From NCBI GenBank assembly GCA_944322785.1, contig CALUPW010000007.1:39756-103755 (forward strand): a DNA stretch of 64,000 nucleotides, written 5' to 3'. A program made the translations under genes and the position numbers. This DNA is from Candidatus Gastranaerophilales bacterium (GTDB lineage Bacteria > Cyanobacteriota > Vampirovibrionia > Gastranaerophilales > Gastranaerophilaceae). Positions 34,817 to 41,349 of the stretch are shown piece by piece; the stretch's first letter is position 1, and every line of letters begins with the position of its first letter. Below the pieces are notes generated by a model. That model did no database searches. It was given only the letters and a program-made list of their open reading frames with translations, and was not told where the DNA came from.

Positions 34817-34845
34817 ATGTTAAGAAAATCCGGAAATCATGTCAA
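34817..34845 (-). promoter_or_regulatory. Possible leftward promoter
   Basis: On the minus strand TTGACA (34845-34840), a 17-nt spacer and TAACAT (34822-34817). It points against the flanking plus-strand genes and no clear terminator follows, so a function is uncertain. Confidence 0.25.
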
Positions 34846-34901
34846 TTATTCGGTTTCGAATGTTTTTATATAGTTGTAGGTCTAAAGTGTAAAGGAATAA
34901 T

Positions 34902-35174
34902 ATGTTTCGTGATACTTTAGAGATGAATATGCGGCGATTTGTAGACTTCGCAATATATTCAAAAAATTTCCTTATAAGAAAAAATCCCATAAAAGCAATG
35001 ATTAATTCATTTATGGACGGACTTCGAGATTTTCTTACGATGAACAAGAAAAGAAAGATGGCACAATACAGATTGAATTATCATATGCACCAATTCAAAA
35101 AAATGGAACAGTTGATTGCGGAAAATAATCAACATACATTTTTAAAGGGAAACAATCTTAACGAAACAAGATAA
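34902..35174 (+). CDS. Unknown 90-aa basic helical protein
   Basis: A small, strongly basic protein (pI clearly high from many Lys and Arg) starting MFRDTLEMNMRRFVDFAIYS and predicted helical almost throughout. There is no signal, membrane helix or known motif. AAGGAAT is 4-5 nt before the ATG. It lies 11 nt upstream of the 108-aa gene at 35186 and so is probably cotranslated with it. The mix of small helical proteins next to a GMAASQ gene recalls chaperone/substrate pairs of secretion systems, but that is only analogy. Confidence 0.65.
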   Translation: MFRDTLEMNMRRFVDFAIYSKNFLIRKNPIKAMINSFMDGLRDFLTMNKKRKMAQYRLNYHMHQFKKMEQLIAENNQHTFLKGNNLNETR

Positions 35175-35185
35175 AGGAACGAAAA

Positions 35186-35512
35186 ATGGGTGTCATTGTA
35201 GATACAATCAGAATGCAGTACTTGAGTAATCTCAAGATGGATTTGGAATACAAAATCCAGCTTGTAACTCAGGCAAGAATGGGTTTGACTCAGGCTGCAA
35301 GTGATTTGATGCAGGTGGGCACCGATTATTCGCCGGATTCACCTGTTGTCAAACAGCTTAATCAAAGGCAGGCTAAGTTAAAAGCTTTAGAACAAAAACT
35401 TGAACAACAAATGATACAATATCAGGCAAGATTGCAAATGGTAAAAACGGAATACGAATCCTGCCGCAGCAGATTATACGAAAATATAGGTCATTCTTTC
35501 CGTTATAACTAA
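35186..35512 (+). CDS. Short helical protein resembling the GMAASQ-family ends
   Basis: A 108-residue all-helical protein. The N-terminal segment (YLSNLKMDLEYKIQLVTQAR, then MGLTQAA) aligns with the GMAASQ proteins (LTARKTN, VEYEGQQINQQRTAL) at EY, Q, Q, R and L. The C-terminal coiled coil ending GHSFRYN aligns loosely with theirs ending ESTFKTF. It lacks the variable middle, so it may be the minimal form of the same architecture. AAAGGAAC precedes the ATG. Its 3' end overlaps the convergent gene at 35509 by 4 nt. Needle or rod-like subunits of export systems have similar size and helix content, but no direct homology is shown. Confidence 0.65.
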   Translation: MGVIVDTIRMQYLSNLKMDLEYKIQLVTQARMGLTQAASDLMQVGTDYSPDSPVVKQLNQRQAKLKALEQKLEQQMIQYQARLQMVKTEYESCRSRLYENIGHSFRYN

Positions 35513-36123
35513 TTTCCTGCCTGAATAAACAGACTGATTATATCATTTAACATTGAATATTGTCTGTGAAGTTTTTGGGTTTGAGATTCAAGAATGTTGA
35601 TTTGTCGTCTGTATTCGGCAATATTATTCTGGCATTCACGGGCGGACGAATTAAGATTTTCCTGAGCCTGTTGAGCCTCCTGCAATACGCCTTTCATGGA
35701 AATACCCAGTGCTTCCATTGTTTGTTTGATAATTTGTGCGCCTGTTTGTTTTGAAACATTTGACGGAATTTTTGTAATCAGCTGTCTTAAAACTTCAACA
35801 TTTGCAGGTAGTTCAAGGTCATCAAATTCATTGGAAAATGAATCACCCGTTAAAGACTGTTCCTGATGATTATTCAAATTTGCGTTAAACGAAGTTTTTG
35901 TGGTATTGGCTACACTTTCGTAAGATAACGAAGGTTCGTTAGTTTGGGGCGGTGTATCTTTGAAAAATTCAAAAGACGGCATTGTATCATTAATTAAAAC
36001 CGGTTCCTCTTTTAAATTTTGATTTTCTTCCGGTACAGTTTGTGTAAATTCAATATCGCTCTGTTTTTTTAGTGCATCAACTATTTTTTTGCCGACACCT
36101 TCTGTCATTCTGTTATTAACCAT
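35509..36123 (-). CDS. Unknown 204-aa protein with C-terminal coiled coil
   Basis: The N-terminal 30 residues are basic (MVNNRMTEGVGKKIVDALKKQ). Residues 30-100 are disordered and acidic/Gln-rich, and the rest is helical with a coiled coil near 150-195 (ECQNNIAEYRRQINILESQ). There is no signal peptide. It is convergent with the preceding cluster (4-nt overlap of the 3' ends) and divergent from purH. No family recognised. The composition resembles other lineage-specific helical proteins of this window. Confidence 0.65.
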   Translation of the reverse strand: MVNNRMTEGVGKKIVDALKKQSDIEFTQTVPEENQNLKEEPVLINDTMPSFEFFKDTPPQTNEPSLSYESVANTTKTSFNANLNNHQEQSLTGDSFSNEFDDLELPANVEVLRQLITKIPSNVSKQTGAQIIKQTMEALGISMKGVLQEAQQAQENLNSSARECQNNIAEYRRQINILESQTQKLHRQYSMLNDIISLFIQAGN

Positions 36124-36239
36124 CGTATTCCTCTTTTTATTTTATCAAACTTTAAAAAAATTATACATGACAAACAAATATATTTCAAGAAAAATGTGAC
36201 TTTTCAAGAAAAATGATTACAAATCTATAACAAGATTAG

Positions 36240-36268
36240 TTGCATACGTAATGTCTGTGTGCTATATT
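36240..36268 (+). promoter_or_regulatory. Promoter of purH
   Basis: TTGCAT (36240-36245), a 17-nt spacer, TATATT (36263-36268). GTGAGGT follows 5 nt before the ATG at 36293. Confidence 0.55.
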
Positions 36269-36292
36269 TGACTCAGGGATTTGTGAGGTATT

Positions 36293-37729
36293 ATGGCAAA
36301 AAAAGTTTATGTGAGTGTTTATGATTGTGATGAACTGGCAGATTATGTCAAAGTTTTGCATGAAAAATTTGACTATGAAATTGTTTCATCAGGATTAACT
36401 CTTGAATATCTTTCTAAAAACGGTTTAAATGTTACGGATATTTCTGAGCTTGGAATAGCGGATGGTTTTTATGCAAGAACTTTTATGGAGGAATTTATCC
36501 ACAAAAATTTTGATATGGTAATAATAAATTTCCGTCCGGTAAAAGATATTGCGGAAAAAACTGATGACGTAAGACAATTCGCTGACGCTCTTAGTATTTT
36601 GGACTTTTCACTTTTGAGAGCTGCCGCAAAAGATTTTCATGACACAATAGTTGTAACGGATGTTTCTGACTTTTATAAAAGTATTAACGTAAATGTCTAC
36701 GACAAACAAAAACTTGCATTGAAAGCTTTTCAATATATGGCGGATTATGATGAAGCTATAGCCGAACAGATCGGGGTTTATCTGGGTGAAGATGAGCGGA
36801 AAATGCTTAATATGGCAAAATTATATGAGCTTAAGTACGGCTCAAATCCTCATCAGAGAGCGGCACTTTACCAATCGGAAAAAATGGCGGATTATAGAAT
36901 TTTAAATGACAAAGAACTTTCATATAATGATATTCTAAATTTGACAACTGCAGTTAATATTGTAAGTGAATTTTATGATGTAAACGCAGCTGTTATTGTA
37001 AAACATAATCTTCCGTGCGGTGTAGCTCTCGGGCGGAGTATATTTGAAGCTTATACAAAGGCATTTGACTGTGATCCTTTTGCTACATTTTCAGGAACAA
37101 TTGCATTTTCTCAAAACGTAAATTTTGAAGTTGCAAAACATTTGTCTTCAATGTCTGTTAAGGTTGTTGCGGCTCCTTATTATGAAGAAGATGCACTTGA
37201 ACATCTGAAAAAGAATACGGATTTAAAGATTGTTAGAATTTCAACCGAATTAAAGAATTTCAGAAAAATAGTGTCTGATGACATAAAAGTGACACCTTTT
37301 GGTACTCTGCTTCAAGAGGCAAACCGCAGCGAGCTTGACAAAGATTTATTCCGTGTTGTAACAAAAGCCAAGCCGACTGCAGAACAGCTTGAAGATGCAA
37401 TTTTTGCATGGAAAGTCGCTAAATATGCCAGAACAAGTTCTGCTGTAATTGCTAAAGATTTTAAAACAACAGCAATTGCTCAGGGACAAACTCATCTTGC
37501 AGCCGCAACAGAGCAGGCGCTGGATACTGCATGCGAAAATTCAAAGGATGCTATTCTCGCAACGGATGGTGCAATTCAAACCGGTGATGTCATAAATGCA
37601 GCAGCCCAAGGAAGAATATCTTTAGTAATTCAGCCCGGCGGTTCTTCACGTGACAAAGAAGTCATAGCCGCAGCTGACAAATATAATATTGTGATGATTT
37701 TTACGGGTATCAGAAATTTAAGATTTTAG
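36293..37729 (+). CDS. purH: PurH: AICAR transformylase with divergent IMP cyclohydrolase half
   Basis: A 478-residue protein, shorter than typical PurH (about 515-525). The C-terminal AICAR formyltransferase half is clear: LKYGSNPHQRAALY, VKHNLPCG with catalytic Lys237 and His238, CDPFATFSGTIAF, SSAVIAK and IQPGGSSRDKEVI. The N-terminal MGS-like half aligns only loosely. STGGT is SSGLT, the DGRVKTLHPKxHGG block is missing, and VNLYPF is INFRP. Only the late AAAK segment is kept. So formyl transfer is likely but IMP cyclohydrolase activity is doubtful and may lie on another protein. The gene is convergent with the putative small RNA at 37761. Confidence 0.88.
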   Translation: MAKKVYVSVYDCDELADYVKVLHEKFDYEIVSSGLTLEYLSKNGLNVTDISELGIADGFYARTFMEEFIHKNFDMVIINFRPVKDIAEKTDDVRQFADALSILDFSLLRAAAKDFHDTIVVTDVSDFYKSINVNVYDKQKLALKAFQYMADYDEAIAEQIGVYLGEDERKMLNMAKLYELKYGSNPHQRAALYQSEKMADYRILNDKELSYNDILNLTTAVNIVSEFYDVNAAVIVKHNLPCGVALGRSIFEAYTKAFDCDPFATFSGTIAFSQNVNFEVAKHLSSMSVKVVAAPYYEEDALEHLKKNTDLKIVRISTELKNFRKIVSDDIKVTPFGTLLQEANRSELDKDLFRVVTKAKPTAEQLEDAIFAWKVAKYARTSSAVIAKDFKTTAIAQGQTHLAAATEQALDTACENSKDAILATDGAIQTGDVINAAAQGRISLVIQPGGSSRDKEVIAAADKYNIVMIFTGIRNLRF

Positions 37730-37760
37730 AATTTTGTTTGCAGGCAGATTCTTACAGACA

Positions 37761-37783
37761 AAAAAATCGGTGGTTTCCCACCG
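37761..37783 (-). terminator. Terminator of the leftward small RNA
   Basis: On the minus strand CGGTGG, a GAAA tetraloop and CCACCG are followed by A and seven U. The plus-strand tail is weak (TAAATTTTA), so the element is oriented for leftward transcription. It may also help end purH mRNA. Confidence 0.75.
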
Positions 37784-37915
37784 TAAATTTTAAATAGTTT
37801 GATTTTCAGATTTTTATACTGAAAAATTGGAATTATAAAGTCTGATTTATTATTTACGCAAAAGCTTTAATACATCGAATATACAGCCTCACGTCGGATT
37901 ATTAAAATGTTTCTT
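37761..37915 (-). ncRNA. Putative small RNA 1, about 155 nt
   Basis: It is bounded by a perfect TTGACA-17-TATAAT promoter (37950-37922) and an intrinsic terminator (37761-37783). No ORF with a ribosome site exists inside; the only ATG is followed at once by Tyr and stop. Foldable parts include a TTTTCAG...CTGAAAA hairpin and an A/U-rich pairing between the 5' end and the region before the terminator. It points away from the XRE gene at 38031. It fits none of 6S, SRP or tmRNA convincingly. Together with the regulator gene it accounts for the gene-free stretch 37730-38030. Confidence 0.6.
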
Positions 37916-37921
37916 GATTAA

Positions 37922-37950
37922 ATTATAGGACGTAAAAAGTCTGATGTCAA
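37922..37950 (-). promoter_or_regulatory. Perfect sigma70 promoter with conserved spacer motif (copy 1)
   Basis: The -35 TTGACA is 37950-37945 and the -10 TATAAT is 37927-37922, with a 17-nt spacer. The spacer contains GACGTAAAAAGTCT (plus strand 37929-37942), matching the motif in the promoter at 50148-50176 in opposite orientation. It is likely the binding site of the neighbouring XRE proteins. Confidence 0.75.
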
Positions 37951-38030
37951 TATTAGTAATTTATTTTCTGACAGCCAGCGACCTTAAATAACTGTTGAAA
38001 TGAAGCTAATATTTGAAAGGAAGGACATTT

Positions 38031-38714
38031 ATGTTTAAAACACTTAAAGAAGGCTTTGGTGCACGTCTTAAAGAATTAAGAAAAGAAAAAGGATTTACGC
38101 AGGAAAAACTTGCGGAAAAATTGGATATTGCACCCAGACAATTGACAAGACTTGAAACCGGCGTAAACTTTCCATCTGTCGAAACTCTTGAGAAAATAAG
38201 TTTTTATCTGGAAGCCGACTTAAAAAGTCTTTTTGATTTTACATGGGACAAAGAGTATTCAATTTGTTGTACCGGAACAGATGACAGGCCTGTTTTTGAG
38301 GTTTCGACAAATGACAGAGTTGTTGATTTGAGCAGTTATTTTAAGAAAAAGAAAAACGAACCTGTTTATGATTTAAACCAGTTAATAAATGTTCAAAATT
38401 CAGACGAAAGTATGCTGCAATCAGCCAGAAATATTAACAAACCATTTACAATTGTTTATAAAGATGCAAACGGAGAACTTTCGCATGTAAAAACTTATTA
38501 TCCTGACGGCAGAATAGATGAAGTTATGTCAAAAGAAAAAGTTGAAACAGAAAAAGTGTTTAAAGAATTGACTGATGAGATTAATGATATACGCTACGAT
38601 ATGAATAAATTGAAATTCCTGAAACTCGCAAAAGCCTCATTAACCAGCAAAGACGCATTTAATGAGTTGAAAAGCCTTATGAAAGGAATGGAAATTATGA
38701 TGGATTCAAAATAA
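38031..38714 (+). CDS. XRE-family regulator with C-terminal domain (LFDF type)
   Basis: A 227-residue protein. Residues 5-70 form a Cro/CI helix-turn-helix (LKELRKEKGFTQEKLAEKLD, then APRQLTRLETGVNFPS) ending in the linker DLKSLFDF. The rest is a charged domain of unknown fold with a helical end (EKVFKELTDEINDIRYDMNKL). The regulator at 49656 shares the HTH, the linker LFDF and a helical tail. Start 38031 is preferred over TTG 38013 because AAGGA lies just before it. The upstream sequence is also shared with 49656's leader (GACCTTAAA, GAAGCT, GAAAGGA in the same order). It probably controls the divergent small RNA and itself. Confidence 0.85.
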   Translation: MFKTLKEGFGARLKELRKEKGFTQEKLAEKLDIAPRQLTRLETGVNFPSVETLEKISFYLEADLKSLFDFTWDKEYSICCTGTDDRPVFEVSTNDRVVDLSSYFKKKKNEPVYDLNQLINVQNSDESMLQSARNINKPFTIVYKDANGELSHVKTYYPDGRIDEVMSKEKVETEKVFKELTDEINDIRYDMNKLKFLKLAKASLTSKDAFNELKSLMKGMEIMMDSK

Positions 38715-38721
38715 TATTTCT

Positions 38722-38749
38722 TTGCAAGATTTTAATTTTATACTAAAAT
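38722..38749 (+). promoter_or_regulatory. Promoter of the deaminase and second poly-G pilin
   Basis: TTGCAA (38722-38727), a 16-nt spacer, TAAAAT (38744-38749), 33 nt before the ATG at 38782. No separate promoter is visible for the pilin gene 8 nt after the deaminase. Confidence 0.45.
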
Positions 38750-38781
38750 TAATTTAAAATAAAAGTGATAAGGATAGAGGT

Positions 38782-39231
38782 ATGGAAATAAAATCTTGGA
38801 ACGATTATTTTTTGGATCTGGCAAAAACCTGCGCAAGCCGTTCAAACTGCCTGCGAGCACAGGTTGGTGCCGTAATTGTAGGTGAAGATAAAAAAATTAA
38901 GGCAACCGGATACAACGGAACACCTTCAAAGGTAGAGTCGTGCTATGAAAGAGGTGAATGCTACCGTATAAAAAACAACATTCCTTCCGGAACCCGTTAT
39001 GAAACCTGCCGTTCAATTCATGCGGAGCAAAACGCAATTATTCAAGCAGGTCAGGACAGATGTAAAGGGTCTACAATGTATATCTGGGGGCATGATTTTA
39101 TCTGTATTCTCTGCAAAAGATTTATTGTCCAATCCGGCATAAAAGACGTTTATCTGAAGAAGAACGAAGATTCTCCGATAAAGTATGTGACTGTGGATGA
39201 TATTCGAAAAGAACTTGATGAAACAAGATAA
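38782..39231 (+). CDS. Deoxycytidylate deaminase (ComEB family)
   Basis: A 149-residue zinc-dependent cytidine-deaminase-fold enzyme, most likely converting dCMP to dUMP for dTMP synthesis. The zinc and catalytic motif is His80-Ala-Glu82 (SIHAEQNAI) and the Cys pair is Cys108-x2-Cys111 (ICILC); the usual Pro before the first Cys is replaced. The N-terminal GYNGTP and an extra Cys-rich segment (ESCYERGECYR) are typical of dCMP deaminases. GAGGT precedes the ATG. It forms a transcript with the poly-G pilin that begins 8 nt later, an odd pairing that may reflect insertion of the pilin cassette. Confidence 0.88.
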   Translation: MEIKSWNDYFLDLAKTCASRSNCLRAQVGAVIVGEDKKIKATGYNGTPSKVESCYERGECYRIKNNIPSGTRYETCRSIHAEQNAIIQAGQDRCKGSTMYIWGHDFICILCKRFIVQSGIKDVYLKKNEDSPIKYVTVDDIRKELDETR

Positions 39232-39238
39232 ATAAAAT

Positions 39239-39476
39239 GCGAAAGGAGCAAAAAATGGTGAAAAAGCAGACTATGATTGAAATTCAGGGGGGGGGGGGCA
39301 ACCCGTAAAACAGCTCCTGACAGCGATTTAACAATTAGTCATTTTGAGGACAAGGACAATTCAAGTCCAAAGCCTCTTAAAAAGACATCTCTTGAATCAT
39401 TTTACGAAAACCGTTACGTCATTCTGAGCTTGACTCAGAATCTATCAATTTTGATAAAAAATATTTGGCACTTTTG
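39239..39476 (+). repeat. 238-bp repeat with poly-G tract, copy 2
   Basis: Identical to 16389-16626 including ATG (39255) and twelve G (39287-39298). The hairpin arm GGCACTTTTG at 39467-39476 pairs with 39481-39490. A related unit recurs at 40009-40066 inside the same gene, so 39494-40008 looks like an insertion between two copies of that unit. Confidence 0.9.
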
Positions 39477-40749
39477 GTGGCAAAAGTGCCGCAAAACCAT
39501 CCGCCACGCTACGTTCACTAATAATCTGCACGGCTCAACCCGAAAGCCGGCAAACTCGCTAACGCTCAGACAAAGCCGGCTTCTGCCCTATGTTTCGCCA
39601 GCAATTATTGTTCACTCCGCTATTGCGGCAAAATCATCCTGTCATTCTGAACTTGTTTCAGAATCTCTTAATAAAAAAATAGATTCCGGCTCGGGGGCCG
39701 GAATGACAGAGCCGTCACATGTGCATCCGTCATATCATTCAGAGCTGGCTGCAAAATCCGTTGAGAGGGAGTCGAAACGAGATTTTATGCCCCTACCTTG
39801 TGACTCAGAAACAATGAATGAGCACAAAACTTTTGTCATGCTGAATTTATTTCAGCATCCCAACAAGATTCTGAATCAAGTTCAGAATGACAGTGCGGAC
39901 AAAAGTTTTGTACTGTCAACAAACAAACAGAACATCCTCCGCCCAGCAATCAGGAGTGACGAAGACAGCCGGATGTCACGCACCCCGTCCCGTCACTCTG
40001 ACGAAAGTCAGAATCTGTCAATTTTGATAAAAAATATTTGGCACTTTTACCGCCAAAAGTGCCGCAAAGCAGCCTTCACCATGGCAGAAGTTCTGATAAC
40101 CCTCGGAATAATCGGCATAGTCGCTGCAATGACTTTGCCGTCGCTTATTGCAAATTACCAGAAAAAAGTTACTGTAACAAGATTAAAACGAGCATATACC
40201 GTAATTGCCCAGACAATCGAGCGTTCAAAAGTTGATTACGGCGATGTATCAGGCTGGCGTCTTGATGAAATTGCCGGAAGCGGTCAGGCAAGCGAAGAAT
40301 ATATTATAAATATTTTTGTCAGTCAGTTTTGGGAGCCATGGGTGCCGAAAATTCAAGGTGTGTTTTACGGCTCAGCTAAAGAATTCGGATATGATAAAAT
40401 AAACGGTTATGCAGTAGATGATAGTAAGCTTAAGTGGTATGTTTTAAATGACGGAACTGTTGTAGGGATAGATATTATTGTCTACATTAATAATGACGGT
40501 GTTGTGAACGGTTTAAATGCTGTCGGATACTATGTAGATATTAACGGACTTAAAAAACCTAATAAATTCGGCAGAGATTTATTTCTATTCCAGTTAAATC
40601 CCGTTACGGGCAATATAATTGACAATTCTGAAAATCTAACAAGAGAAGAACTCGTTGAGAAATGCGGTAGTGTATTATTGAATAATTATTATTGTGCTGT
40701 TCTGATAGCCCACGACGGATGGGAAATTAAAGACGATTATCCATGGTAA
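39277..40749 (+). CDS. Type IV pilin-like protein with about 265-residue repeat-derived leader
   Basis: The pilin part starts at AFTMAEVLITLGIIG near residue 267 of 490 and ends with the shared signatures DINGLKKPNKFGRDLF and CAVLIAHDGWEI. The preceding leader is far longer than any known prepilin leader. It is encoded by palindromic repeats (ATTCTGAA-type and GGCACTTTT-type), yet has no stop codon over about 800 bp, so the frame is probably translated. The frame shown opens at TTG 39277 without a ribosome site. The AGGAG-ATG at 39255 enters it only if the G tract changes by minus one or plus two. As sequenced, the gene is out of frame. Confidence 0.65.
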   Translation: MKFRGGGATRKTAPDSDLTISHFEDKDNSSPKPLKKTSLESFYENRYVILSLTQNLSILIKNIWHFWWQKCRKTIRHATFTNNLHGSTRKPANSLTLRQSRLLPYVSPAIIVHSAIAAKSSCHSELVSESLNKKIDSGSGAGMTEPSHVHPSYHSELAAKSVERESKRDFMPLPCDSETMNEHKTFVMLNLFQHPNKILNQVQNDSADKSFVLSTNKQNILRPAIRSDEDSRMSRTPSRHSDESQNLSILIKNIWHFYRQKCRKAAFTMAEVLITLGIIGIVAAMTLPSLIANYQKKVTVTRLKRAYTVIAQTIERSKVDYGDVSGWRLDEIAGSGQASEEYIINIFVSQFWEPWVPKIQGVFYGSAKEFGYDKINGYAVDDSKLKWYVLNDGTVVGIDIIVYINNDGVVNGLNAVGYYVDINGLKKPNKFGRDLFLFQLNPVTGNIIDNSENLTREELVEKCGSVLLNNYYCAVLIAHDGWEIKDDYPW

Positions 40750-40760
40750 ATTTTTTATCA

Positions 40761-40780
40761 GGCGCCGCCCAGGCGGCGCC
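40761..40780. terminator. GC-rich hairpin after the second poly-G pilin
   Basis: A 9-bp stem GGCGCCGCC / GGCGGCGCC with a 2-nt loop, unusually GC-rich for this DNA. The plus-strand tail is CTTGTTAAAT, so it is a moderate terminator rightward; leftward the tail is TGATAAAAAATTT. Confidence 0.55.
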
Positions 40781-40892
40781 CTTGTTAAATAAAACTCCCG
40801 CCTCACATGACTTTTCCGGCAAAATCATTAAATACTTTGTATGAAATCTTATATTTCACCTACATCAAACGGTTGATTTTATGAAAATTCAC

Positions 40893-40922
40893 TTAACAAA
40901 ACCGTTTAATATACGTTAATAT
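40893..40922 (+). promoter_or_regulatory. Promoter of the fliE-flhA operon
   Basis: TTAACA (40893-40898), an 18-nt spacer, TAATAT (40917-40922). AAAGGCAGGG follows before the fliE ATG. No sigma28 or sigma54 flagellar promoter is evident. Confidence 0.45.
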
Positions 40923-40945
40923 AAGAAAAGAAAGGCAGGGAAATA

Positions 40946-41293
40946 ATGCAATATAATGCGGGCTGGATGCCAAAATATGATTTGGAAGCAAGAATACAGC
41001 ACACAAAACTGGATACCGGACTTTACGGAATGAAGCCTATGCGGCTTGAAAGAATGGAAAAGCCGGCAACACAGGATTTTAAAGCTGTGTTTTCCGGACT
41101 TGTGGAAAATTTTAATGCAGAACTTAATGCCCCTGACAACCTTTTAAAAGACGTGATGAGCGGCAACAATAATATTGATATCCACGATGTTATGACTGCA
41201 ATGGCAAAATCAGAAATCAGCGTGAATGTTGCAACTCAAATTACGGGAAAAGTCATACAGGCGTATGACAAAGTTATGCAAATTCAGGTGTAG
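40946..41293 (+). CDS. fliE: Flagellar hook-basal body protein FliE
   Basis: A 115-residue protein whose last 60 residues match FliE: FSGLVENFNAEL, then NIDIHDVMTAMAKSEISVNV, and TGKVIQAYDKVMQIQV at the end. FliE joins the MS ring to the rod and is an early export substrate. The first 40 residues are extra and unlike other FliE proteins. It is followed by fliF after 56 nt and then the fliG-like, fliH and flhA genes, the same order as the start of many flagellar operons. No rod, hook or flagellin gene is in the window. Confidence 0.8.
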   Translation: MQYNAGWMPKYDLEARIQHTKLDTGLYGMKPMRLERMEKPATQDFKAVFSGLVENFNAELNAPDNLLKDVMSGNNNIDIHDVMTAMAKSEISVNVATQITGKVIQAYDKVMQIQV

Positions 41294-41349
41294 AATAGTA
41301 TAATAATTTCATTCTGACTTGAAAAAATTAAATTCAGACCGGGGAAAAT

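Noticed and set aside
37761..37915. Assignment of small RNA 1 as 6S RNA
   Set aside because: The end-to-end pairing is weak and A/U only, and no central bubble pattern is convincing. Cyanobacterial 6S lies near a purine gene, but location next to purH alone is not evidence.
37730..38030. tRNA or riboswitch in the purH-XRE gap
   Set aside because: No T-loop sequence or cloverleaf is visible, and it does not match the purine or ZTP riboswitch cores; the promoter runs opposite to both flanking genes.
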